From NCBI GenBank assembly GCA_028284125.1, contig JANQSI010000001.1:372001-436000 (forward strand): a stretch of 64,000 bases of DNA, given 5' to 3'. Every line of letters begins with the position of its first letter. Position 1 is the stretch's first letter. This document shows positions 32,441-40,039 of the stretch, piece by piece. A program made the position numbers and the translations under genes. The DNA comes from Cyclobacteriaceae bacterium. Lineage in GTDB: Bacteria > Bacteroidota > Bacteroidia > Cytophagales > Cyclobacteriaceae. The notes under the pieces were generated by a model. That model did no database searches. It had not been told where the DNA came from and worked only from the letters and a program-made list of their open reading frames with translations.

Positions 32441-33733
32441 CTACTTTATGGTATATCTTAATCCAGTTTGCACCATAAAACCAGATCGGGTGTTTAAGCT
32501 TTCACTTAGAGGTGTAATAGAGCGAATGTAGTTGGGCTCCAGGGTTAAATTGAAGTTGTTGAAGATACTATAACCAAATTCAAAACCTGTAAGGCCATCA
32601 AACGACCATTCATTATATATGCTACTTTGATCCGACGTTCCAAGTTGTCCCAGAGGATCTGTCAACTGGCTTGAAAGAAAATAATTCGCTGATAAACCTG
32701 CATTTACTCTTAAACTTACACGCTGGTTCATTAAGTAATATCCAGCCTTAAGCGGAATAGAAGTAAATCTGATACTGTTGTCCAAATTGATAGAATGATC
32801 AAAATTTTCCTCCACACGCGTTCTCCTAGTTGTGCCTGCTTCTGAGTTAATGCCTCCTGCTACTTCGCTGGCATTGATCACGTAAGCATCTACGATATTC
32901 AACGAAGCGTTTGTTTGATTTTCAACTCTCGTGTATTGGATTCCACTTTCTATCGCCCATCTTTTTCCCATTTTCACTCCAAAGTCCAAGCCTAAAGAAG
33001 TAGCAATACCTTCATCCATGCCACTTTGAGTCGCTGTTGAAGAAGGATTTACAAACCCACTTTGTCCAAGATTGCTTGCAAGTGCATCAAAATCAACACT
33101 AGAAGAAATTGGATCTGATCCTGAATAGTCAGGATTAAAATTACCAGCACCGGCTTCCACCCCAGCCCAATAAGTCACTTTCTGACTTTCTGTTCGACTA
33201 TTTGATCTCCTTTCCTGTGGAACCAAATATGGGCTTACATAGGCATCATCAACTGTTGCTTTTCTCGCTTCAGGAAGAATTTTTTCGACCTCAAAAGTTT
33301 CTTGTGCCACTAGTGTCTCAGTCGGATAACTATCAAGTGGTAAATGATTTTCCGGAGCTTTAGTTTCGTTGCTATTTTCCAAAAACAAAATACTTGTCCA
33401 AAATCTTTGATAAGCGAGAGGCTCAGAAGGATTGCTGGTAGTTTCAAAAAATCGAAAATGATCTTCTGACGTTGGAAGAAGTGCATTATAGCTCACCTCC
33501 TTTGCAGGAGCTTCTTCCATTGATTTAAGATCAACATTGAGTGCGAAAGAAAAAACCGCAAGTAAAACGGCTGCAACTGCTATCCATTTATGTTTTGCAT
33601 GAGAAGATTGAAGAGAAATGATGGTTCGCTCACTCAAGGCGTTAGAAATCCCACTCCAAACATTCTTTGGAGGTTGGATTCCACCTTCGTCCATCTTGGA
33701 CTTTATGAGCGACTCAAAACTCTCCTGATCCAT
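32441..33733 (-). CDS. Anti-sigma-like protein fused to a C-terminal beta-barrel domain
   Basis: A 430-residue protein overlapping the upstream sigma-70 gene by 20 bases. Residues 1-45 (MDQESFESLIKSKMDEGG, PKNVWSGISNAL) resemble the cytoplasmic sigma-binding segment of Bacteroidota anti-sigma factors. One membrane helix follows at about 50-68 (WIAVAAVLLAVFSFAL). After a disordered linker of about 120 residues comes an OmpW/PorT-like barrel domain from about residue 195 (WAGVEAGAGNFNPDYSG) to the terminal strand TGLRYTIK. One chain thus has an inner-membrane anchor and an outer-membrane-type domain. Confidence 0.68.
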   Translation of the reverse strand: MDQESFESLIKSKMDEGGIQPPKNVWSGISNALSERTIISLQSSHAKHKWIAVAAVLLAVFSFALNVDLKSMEEAPAKEVSYNALLPTSEDHFRFFETTSNPSEPLAYQRFWTSILFLENSNETKAPENHLPLDSYPTETLVAQETFEVEKILPEARKATVDDAYVSPYLVPQERRSNSRTESQKVTYWAGVEAGAGNFNPDYSGSDPISSSVDFDALASNLGQSGFVNPSSTATQSGMDEGIATSLGLDFGVKMGKRWAIESGIQYTRVENQTNASLNIVDAYVINASEVAGGINSEAGTTRRTRVEENFDHSINLDNSIRFTSIPLKAGYYLMNQRVSLRVNAGLSANYFLSSQLTDPLGQLGTSDQSSIYNEWSFDGLTGFEFGYSIFNNFNLTLEPNYIRSITPLSESLNTRSGFMVQTGLRYTIK

Positions 33734-34271
33734 ATCTCTTGCTTTCCTGTCCTCTTATATTTTGCAATAAAATAGACTTTGCTCTTGAATATTGAGATTT
33801 TGAGGTGCCCTCACTTATTTTAAGCATCTCAGCAATCTCATTATGCTTATACCCTTCTATGGCGAAAAGGTTGAATATCACTTGGCATCCTTGAGGAAGT
33901 TTCTGAATCATTTTCAACAACTCCTCATAGGACAAATTGGAAATAGCAGCCTCATCCACAGATCGATTGGTTAAATCTGAAACATCTACCATTGGGTACA
34001 GGTAGAGCTTACTTCTTTGATGGTTGAGTGCCGTATTCACAACTATTCTTTTTATCCAATATGCCAGAGAGGAATCCTTTCTGAACGTCTTTATATTATT
34101 AAAAACCTTCAAAAAAGCCTCCTGGAGTATATCTTCAGCTTCTTGCTGCATTTTAGAGTATCTCAAAGCCACGAGGTACATTCCATCGCAATACTTATCG
34201 TAAAGTGCTTGCTGGAATTCCCGTTTTCCTTTTTGACACCCTTTTATGAGTTTTTCATCACTAAATGACAT
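33714..34271 (-). CDS. RNA polymerase sigma-70 family (ECF) factor
   Basis: A 185-residue ECF sigma factor. Region 2 is EAEDILQEAFLKVFNNI (about residues 44-60) followed by SSLAYWIKRIVVNTALNHQR; region 4 is KLPQGCQVIFNLFAIEGYKHNEIAEMLKISEGTSKSQYSRAKSILL in two adjacent parts (about 125-168). The downstream anti-sigma-like gene overlaps its end by 20 bases, forming an operon. Its start is divergent from and within about 75 bases of the T9SS plug gene, so that gene is a possible but untested target. Confidence 0.9.
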   Translation of the reverse strand: MSFSDEKLIKGCQKGKREFQQALYDKYCDGMYLVALRYSKMQQEAEDILQEAFLKVFNNIKTFRKDSSLAYWIKRIVVNTALNHQRSKLYLYPMVDVSDLTNRSVDEAAISNLSYEELLKMIQKLPQGCQVIFNLFAIEGYKHNEIAEMLKISEGTSKSQYSRAKSILLQNIRGQESKRYGSGEF

Positions 34272-34345
34272 CCAAATGCTATTTAATTAGACCCGAACCA
34301 AATATTTTTAGTTGTAATCCCTATTTTGAAGTCTTATCCAAATTT

Positions 34346-35632
34346 ATGAAGAACCTTTCTATTCTAACAATCCTAATTCTGTTTACCCGATGCGAGCCTG
34401 TACCTACTCAATCAATTGCGGTAGAAAAGAAGATGGTCTTCGATAATTATAACTATGAAGACATAATTGGAGCGGTACAACTTTTCCCCATAGAAAATGG
34501 TCAAATGGCGTTTCTTGAAAATCCAGTTGTCGAAATTAACGACAATCAGGTGCTCAATCTTCAGTTCGATTTGTTGACTGACAAGTTTGAATACTTAGGG
34601 GTGAAAATTTATCACTGTAATAAAGACTGGACAAAATCTCTTTTGAGAGATATGGAATACTTAAGTGAAATCAACAATTATCGAGTTACCGATTACGATT
34701 TTTCACTCAACACCAACCCGAGCTATATCAACTACCGATTTGAAGTTCCAAAACCAACAATTTCCGGCAATTACATTCTTTCTGTTTTTAGGAGAGGAAA
34801 TCCGAACGATATTTTATTCAACAGAAAATTTCTAGTTGTGCGAAATCAATCAGTGATCGAACAACAAGTAAGAATCAGCACCACCATTGCCAAAAGGGAT
34901 GAAAATCAACAAATCGATTTCACGTTGAATTACGGGAATATTCAAGTGAACAGTCCAACACAAGATGTTTCGGTTGTTCTTCTTCAAAATCATCGGTGGC
35001 AAGATGCCAGACGAAACTTGAGGCCATCTCTAATCAGACCAAATGAGAATTACATGGAGTTTAGGTTGCTGACTTTGGAAAACAATTTTCCCGGCTGGAA
35101 TGAGTTCAGGTTTTTCGATATGAGAACACTCAGTGTTACCGGAAGAAATGTTAATAAAATTTCCACTGCTCCCAATGGTCGCATACGAGTGCAACTGGGG
35201 GTAGATAAAAGAAGGGACCGGGTTTACACGCAAAATCTTCGCGATGTTAATGGGAATTTCATCATTCAAAATACAGACCCAGGCGATGTAGCGCTAAACG
35301 CAGATTACGCAGATGTGAATTTCTACTTGCAATCGGAAGAGTTTAATGGAAAAGTCTATGTAATCGGACGTTTCAACAATTGGGCACTGGGAGATGAAAA
35401 CATCATGTCTTATGATAACTCGAACAGCATGTATCGTACTTCACTTTTTCTAAAACAAGGCTACTACGACTACCATTATTTGGTTGATGCGGTTGACACT
35501 GCGGCTTATGCCCTGGAAAGAAGTCATTTTCAAACGGAAAACGATTATGAAATTCTGGTCTACTATAGAAAACCGGGAAACGTAAATGATGAATTGATCG
35601 GCTACAAGAAGTTCAGTGCCAATCCGTTCTAG
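34346..35632 (+). CDS. Type IX secretion system plug protein (DUF5103)
   Basis: A 428-residue DUF5103 protein. The ATG at 34346 is chosen because a hydrophobic signal sequence begins there (MKNLSILTILILFTRCEP); the upstream 27 codons lack homology. A Cys follows the signal but with Arg before it, so classical lipoprotein processing is uncertain. Conserved stretches are IYHCNKDWTKSLL, YRFEVPKPTISGNYIL and YVIGRFNNWALGDEN. In characterised systems the DUF5103 plug protein occupies the SprA translocon pore. No other T9SS gene is adjacent; porX lies 12 kb away. Confidence 0.85.
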   Translation: MKNLSILTILILFTRCEPVPTQSIAVEKKMVFDNYNYEDIIGAVQLFPIENGQMAFLENPVVEINDNQVLNLQFDLLTDKFEYLGVKIYHCNKDWTKSLLRDMEYLSEINNYRVTDYDFSLNTNPSYINYRFEVPKPTISGNYILSVFRRGNPNDILFNRKFLVVRNQSVIEQQVRISTTIAKRDENQQIDFTLNYGNIQVNSPTQDVSVVLLQNHRWQDARRNLRPSLIRPNENYMEFRLLTLENNFPGWNEFRFFDMRTLSVTGRNVNKISTAPNGRIRVQLGVDKRRDRVYTQNLRDVNGNFIIQNTDPGDVALNADYADVNFYLQSEEFNGKVYVIGRFNNWALGDENIMSYDNSNSMYRTSLFLKQGYYDYHYLVDAVDTAAYALERSHFQTENDYEILVYYRKPGNVNDELIGYKKFSANPF

Positions 35633-35634
35633 AA

Positions 35635-36732
35635 TTAAACATTAAAGCGGAAGTGCATAATGTCTCCATCTTGCACGATATATTCTTTTCCTTCTATGGC
35701 AAGTTTTCCAGCTTCCCGACAACCAGCCTCTGTTTTAAATTCCTGGTAAGATTCCAGCTTGATTACTTCCGCCTTGATAAATCCTTTTTCAAAATCAGTG
35801 TGAATAACACCAGCTGCTTGTGGTGCCTTCCAGCCTCTTTTGATGGTCCAGGCTCGAACTTCTGTTTCACCTGCTGTGAAATAAGTGACCAAATCAAGAA
35901 GTTTGTAAGAAGCTTTAATCAATCGATTGAGGCCAGATTCTTTCAGTCCATATTCTTCAAGAAACATTGACTTTTCCTCTGGATCTTCGAATTCGGCAAT
36001 TTGCGCCTCAAGTCCAGCCGAAACCAAGATGATTTGAGCATCTTCATTGGCTACATTTTCTTCCAAAGCCTTGCTCCATTCATTTCCGGAAGTAACAGAA
36101 TCTTCGTCAACATTTGCCACATAAATAATTGGCTTGTCCGTAAGTAATTGCAATTCTTTTACCCAAACTCGATGCTCTTTATCTAGCTCTATAGATCGAG
36201 CGTTCTGTCCACTTTCTAAATGCGACTTGAATTGGATCAAAACTTCATATTCGGCTTTTGCATCTTTATCACCAGATTTGGCAATTTTCTCAACTCGTTG
36301 AATACGCTTATCTACCGATTCTAAGTCCTTTAATTGAAGTTCCGTATCAATTACTTCTTTGTCTTCAATTGGATCAACTTTTCCAGCAACATGGACGATG
36401 TTTTCATCATCGAAACATCGGATCACATGAATGATGGCGTCAACTTCACGAATATTGGCCAAGAACTGGTTTCCTAAACCTTCTCCTTTGCTCGCACCTT
36501 TTACCAGTCCGGCAATGTCCACAAACTCCATTACCGTTGAGATCACTTTCTGCGGATTAACCAAGCCTTTCAAAATATCCAATCGCTCGTCAGGAACAGT
36601 GATCACCCCTACGTTTGGTTCGATTGTGCAAAAAGGAAAGTTTGCAGCCTCAGCTTTCGCATTTGAAAGTGCGTTGAATAGTGTGGATTTACCAACGTTC
36701 GGTAAGCCAACAATTCCACATTTTAATCCCAT
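35635..36732 (-). CDS. ychF: Redox-regulated ATPase YchF
   Basis: A 365-residue Obg-family P-loop ATPase that associates with ribosomes. G1 is GLPNVGKSTLFN at residues 7-18; G3 DIAGLVKGASKGEGLG is near 68; the ATP-specific NVDE replaces NKxD near 202. The C-terminal TGS domain is recognised by TAGETEVRAWTIKRG and VIHTDFEKGFIKAEV. A TACTTTTG promoter element is on the minus strand 20 bases upstream. Intact and of normal length. Confidence 0.96.
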   Translation of the reverse strand: MGLKCGIVGLPNVGKSTLFNALSNAKAEAANFPFCTIEPNVGVITVPDERLDILKGLVNPQKVISTVMEFVDIAGLVKGASKGEGLGNQFLANIREVDAIIHVIRCFDDENIVHVAGKVDPIEDKEVIDTELQLKDLESVDKRIQRVEKIAKSGDKDAKAEYEVLIQFKSHLESGQNARSIELDKEHRVWVKELQLLTDKPIIYVANVDEDSVTSGNEWSKALEENVANEDAQIILVSAGLEAQIAEFEDPEEKSMFLEEYGLKESGLNRLIKASYKLLDLVTYFTAGETEVRAWTIKRGWKAPQAAGVIHTDFEKGFIKAEVIKLESYQEFKTEAGCREAGKLAIEGKEYIVQDGDIMHFRFNV

Positions 36733-36751
36733 GTTCTAATTTTTTGAAGCG

Positions 36752-36759
36752 CAAAAGTA
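36752..36759 (-). promoter_or_regulatory. Bacteroidota -7 element (TACTTTTG) for ychF
   Basis: The minus strand reads TACTTTTG, an exact TAnnTTTG match, 20 bases upstream of the ychF ATG. Confidence 0.5.
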
Positions 36760-36808
36760 GGAACCTTTGAGTTAGACTCAAAAGTTGGTGAGAAAGTGTC
36801 GATAAATA

Positions 36809-36837
36809 AAAAAAGGCCTCCGAGTCGGAAGCCTTTT
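36809..36837 (-). terminator. Rho-independent terminator after the PUR-family gene
   Basis: On the minus strand AAGGCTTCCGA pairs with TCGGAGGCCTT and is followed by a run of seven T. It lies about 20 bases past the stop of the DUF3276 gene. Confidence 0.85.
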
Positions 36838-36858
36838 CACAATTCTTTTATTTATTTC

Positions 36859-37206
36859 TTAATCCCATTTGAGATCTGAATCAGATTCTGAAACGGTAGC
36901 ATTTGCTACTTCTTCGTTGTCTCGATCAAATTGGGAAAAATCAATTTCTGGCATCAATTCGTTCTTTACATGATCCACAGTCGTGTTCAGTGCTGAGACG
37001 AACTTGTTAAAGTCTTCTTTGTACAAGAAAATTTTGTGTTTCTCATAGAAAAATCCGTCATCTTTTGGCTTCCTTTTGCTCTCGGTGATGGTCAAGTAAT
37101 AGTCACCTGATCTGGTTGCCTTCACATCAAAAAAGTAAGTACGCTTACCCGCTTTTACTCTCTCTGAATAGATCTCGTCTCTCCCTTTTTCGTTATTCTC
37201 TTCCAC
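36859..37206 (-). CDS. PUR-family DNA/RNA-binding protein (DUF3276)
   Basis: A 115-residue single PUR-alpha repeat protein (DUF3276), a bacterial relative of eukaryotic Pur-alpha that binds single-stranded nucleic acid. The PUR repeat is visible as EIYSERVKAGKRTYFFDVK, then SGDYYLTITESKRK and KHKIFLYKEDFNKFVSAL (residues 12-80). The C-terminal 30 residues are acidic. The gene is monocistronic with its own terminator and divergent from the DUF58 gene. Confidence 0.88.
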   Translation of the reverse strand: MEENNEKGRDEIYSERVKAGKRTYFFDVKATRSGDYYLTITESKRKPKDDGFFYEKHKIFLYKEDFNKFVSALNTTVDHVKNELMPEIDFSQFDRDNEEVANATVSESDSDLKWD

Positions 37207-37293
37207 GTTTTCTAAAATTTGTCGTTAGGTGTTTTGTAAAATTTCAAATTTGAAGGGCTAAATATAAGTCTTTATATCTTTTATCTGCAAAAA

Positions 37294-37313
37294 TCAGTTA
37301 GTATAGCAACTGA
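37294..37313 (+). promoter_or_regulatory. Short inverted repeat before the DUF58 gene
   Basis: TCAGTT and AACTGA flank an 8-base centre and end 8 bases before the ATG at 37322. It could be an operator or a 5' leader hairpin. Chance occurrence is possible at this arm length. Confidence 0.25.
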
Positions 37314-37321
37314 TATTAAAT

Positions 37322-38221
37322 ATGAATCTAAAGCTATCTGAAATCAACCAATTCAATAATCTGGGGCTAATTGCCAAACAATTGGTGGATGGATTTATCA
37401 CTGGTCTGCACAAATCTCCCTACCATGGCTTCTCTGTTGAGTTTGCCGAGCATAAGCTCTACAACCATGGTGAGAGCACTCGACATATCGATTGGAAAGT
37501 GTTTGCCAGAACGGATAGGTTGTATACGAAGCAATACGAGGAAGAAACAAATCTGAGGTGTCACATTTTATTGGATAATTCAGCTTCCATGCACTATCCT
37601 ACTCCAGGAAAAGACAAGCTCCGCTTTTCCGTATTCGGTGCTTCCGCTTTAAGCTATTTGTTGACTCAGCAACGTGATGCGGTGGCGCTTTCTGTTTTTT
37701 CCAATCAAATTGAAGATGAAACACAGGTAAAATCTACACAGTCTCATTTGGGTCTATTGCTTGGAAAACTGGCCCGATTAGAAGAAAGCACACCAAATAC
37801 TCAGACCAATATCAGCTCTGTATTGCATGAAATAGCTGAAAAAATCCATCGCCGCTCTTTGGTTGTTATTTTTTCTGATATGTTCCAAAATGCCGATGAA
37901 GATGAATTACTTAATGCGCTTCAGCATTTGAAACATAATAAACATGAAGTGATTCTTTTTCATGTATCGGACCATGAAAGCGAATTAAACTTCGAGTTTG
38001 AAGATCGGCCCTACAAATTCGTCGACATTGAAACTAATGAAGTCGTTAAAGTCAATCCACGAGAAGTCAAGAAGGAGTACCAATCAGAAATGATCGATTT
38101 TTACCAAAACCTCAAAATCAAATGTGGCCTGATGAAAATCGATTTCGTCCCGGTTAATACCAATGATTCTTTTGATAAGATTTTAGGAGCGTATTTGATT
38201 AAGCGGAAACGAATGAAATAA
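37322..38221 (+). CDS. DUF58 domain protein (vWA-like)
   Basis: A 299-residue soluble protein of the DUF58 family. The signature GEStRHIDWKVFARTDRLYTKQYEEE is seen at about residues 50-75, followed by a von Willebrand A-like fold with the MIDAS-type DNSASM at 88-93 and SDMFQNADEDE near 190. It usually acts with a MoxR AAA ATPase in membrane-protein or complex maturation. No moxR gene is in the window, so its ATPase partner must be elsewhere. Confidence 0.87.
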   Translation: MNLKLSEINQFNNLGLIAKQLVDGFITGLHKSPYHGFSVEFAEHKLYNHGESTRHIDWKVFARTDRLYTKQYEEETNLRCHILLDNSASMHYPTPGKDKLRFSVFGASALSYLLTQQRDAVALSVFSNQIEDETQVKSTQSHLGLLLGKLARLEESTPNTQTNISSVLHEIAEKIHRRSLVVIFSDMFQNADEDELLNALQHLKHNKHEVILFHVSDHESELNFEFEDRPYKFVDIETNEVVKVNPREVKKEYQSEMIDFYQNLKIKCGLMKIDFVPVNTNDSFDKILGAYLIKRKRMK

Positions 38222-38318
38222 GGGGGATTTTTGGATTTTAGATTTGAAGATTTACGATTGAGAAATTAATCGAATAAATCTACAATCTAACAAATCTTCA
38301 ATCTCACAATCAACCAAT
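38222..38318. repeat. GATT/AATC inverted degenerate repeat
   Basis: The left half (38222-38268) is made of GATTT and GATTG units and the right half (38276-38318) of AATC and AATCT units, so the two halves are approximate reverse complements (for example GATTTGAAGATTT against AAATCTTCAATC). It lies between the convergent DUF58 and ferredoxin genes. Confidence 0.5.
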
Positions 38319-38678
<360 letters not shown>

Positions 38679-38700
38679 TTAACCTTTCAAAATGAGACAA

Positions 38701-38708
38701 CAAAATTA
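38701..38708 (-). promoter_or_regulatory. Bacteroidota -7 element (TAATTTTG) for the ferredoxin gene
   Basis: The minus strand reads TAATTTTG, an exact TAnnTTTG match, about 38 bases upstream of the ferredoxin ATG. It lies back to back with the plus-strand element at 38717. Confidence 0.45.
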
Positions 38709-38716
38709 ATCCCAAT

Positions 38717-38724
38717 TATGTTTG
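38717..38724 (+). promoter_or_regulatory. Bacteroidota -7 element (TATGTTTG) for the acyl-CoA reductase gene
   Basis: TATGTTTG matches TAnnTTTG exactly, 38 bases before the ATG at 38762, in the divergent intergenic region shared with ferredoxin. Confidence 0.45.
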
Positions 38725-38761
38725 CAACCCACTTGCAACACCAGACAAATATTATTTTTTT

Positions 38762-39757
38762 ATGAAGGTAGAGGATCGAATAAGTGCTTTTGTCAACTTA
38801 GGTCACAAGATAGACAACCTCCAAGGCGAAGAATTAGCCGAGTTGGCAGGAAGAGCACGTCAAGAAAATCCCTGGTTTACCGAGGACAATGTGAAGCGAG
38901 CACTGAAGGGAATTTCTTACATGCTTGAGAAATCCAAACTTGAAAAATGGATCTCGAGTTATTCATTGAAGGAATCAACACCAAAAATTGTCGGGATTGT
39001 AATGGCAGGAAATATTCCGATGGTGGGATTTCACGATTTGTTATGCGTACTCATTTCAGGTCATTATGCCGCCATAAAACCAAGTTCTGATGATCAATTT
39101 CTTACCAATACTTTGGTCAACTGGATAACTGAAATCGAACCCAGGTTCAAGCGAAACATAGAAATCCGAGAACATCTCACCAACATTGATGCTGTGATTG
39201 CTACTGGCAGTGATAACACCTCTCGCTATTTCGAATACTATTTCAAGGATATTCCGCATGTCATCAGAAAGAACAGGACTTCAATCGCTGTTTTGAATGG
39301 TGAAGAATCCGAGGAAGACTTGAAAAAACTTGGAGAAGATATTTTCTCTTACTTTGGATTAGGTTGTCGAAATGTCTCAAAAGTTTACACGCCCAAAGGA
39401 TTTGATCTGCGACAAACTTTTCCACACTTCGAATCTTTCAACGATTGTATTAACCACCACAAGTATCGAAACAACTACGACTACTATAAATCAATTTATT
39501 TGGTCAATAAAACTCCTCACTTGGACACCGGTGCATTATTGACCGTTTCAACAGATGATTTGGTTTCTCCCGTTTCTGTTTTGTATCATCAGGAATACGA
39601 TTCAATGGAGAACTTGAACAAGGTTTTAGAAGAATCAAAAGAGAAAATTCAATGCATTGTCAGCAAGAAAAATATTCCGTTTGGAAAAGCTCAACAACCG
39701 GAATTGTGGGACTATGCGGATGATGTGGACACGATGAAGTTTTTAATGGAATTATAG
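38762..39757 (+). CDS. Acyl-CoA reductase (LuxC family)
   Basis: A 331-residue member of the LuxC/acyl-CoA reductase branch of the aldehyde dehydrogenase superfamily, converting an acyl-CoA or acyl-protein to an aldehyde with NADPH. The ALDH-like fold is seen in VGIVMAGNIPMVGFHDLL (about residues 77-94) and AVIATGSDNTSRYF. The catalytic Cys is in YFGLGCRNVSK near residue 203. No luciferase or fatty-acid synthesis neighbours are present. A ferredoxin is divergently transcribed next to it. Confidence 0.85.
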   Translation: MKVEDRISAFVNLGHKIDNLQGEELAELAGRARQENPWFTEDNVKRALKGISYMLEKSKLEKWISSYSLKESTPKIVGIVMAGNIPMVGFHDLLCVLISGHYAAIKPSSDDQFLTNTLVNWITEIEPRFKRNIEIREHLTNIDAVIATGSDNTSRYFEYYFKDIPHVIRKNRTSIAVLNGEESEEDLKKLGEDIFSYFGLGCRNVSKVYTPKGFDLRQTFPHFESFNDCINHHKYRNNYDYYKSIYLVNKTPHLDTGALLTVSTDDLVSPVSVLYHQEYDSMENLNKVLEESKEKIQCIVSKKNIPFGKAQQPELWDYADDVDTMKFLMEL

Positions 39758-39968
39758 ATTGAGAGATTTTGGGATTTGTTCGATTAGGAGATTTTTCCGG
39801 TTGAAGGATTTTTAAGATTTATTCGATTGGAGGATTTGTGATTTATTAACTATTTGGTCAGTAATCATCAATCGCCAAGTCTAAGATCCTAAATCTTTCA
39901 ATCTAAAATCATCAATATCTCAATCTAAAATCGTCAATCACCTAATCGTAAAATCTTTCAATCCCTAA
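39758..39968. repeat. Large GATT/AATC inverted degenerate repeat before aconitase
   Basis: The left half (39758-39845) carries repeated GATTGRAGGATTT-type units and the right half (39868-39968) carries AATCTTTCAATC and CAATCTAAAATC units, the reverse complement form. Transcribed either way it could fold into a long imperfect stem. Units are degenerate and not evenly spaced. It ends just before the acn promoter element. Confidence 0.55.
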
Positions 39969-39974
39969 ATCCAT

Positions 39975-39982
39975 TATCTTTG
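39975..39982 (+). promoter_or_regulatory. Bacteroidota -7 element (TATCTTTG) for aconitase
   Basis: TATCTTTG matches the consensus exactly, 57 bases before the acn ATG, directly after the AATC-rich repeat. Confidence 0.5.
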
Positions 39983-40039
39983 GCCTCCGCTGAACTTTTT
40001 CAGCCTTTCACACATTGTTCAATACAAAAAACGTAACCT

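Noticed and set aside
34265-34345. Longer N-terminus of the T9SS plug protein
   Set aside because: The first 27 codons precede the signal peptide, have no homology and overlap the divergent sigma gene region; the ATG at 34346 starts the signal sequence.
39758-39968. Possible CRISPR array
   Set aside because: The GATT/AATC units are degenerate, unequally spaced and inverted rather than direct repeats, and no cas gene is nearby.
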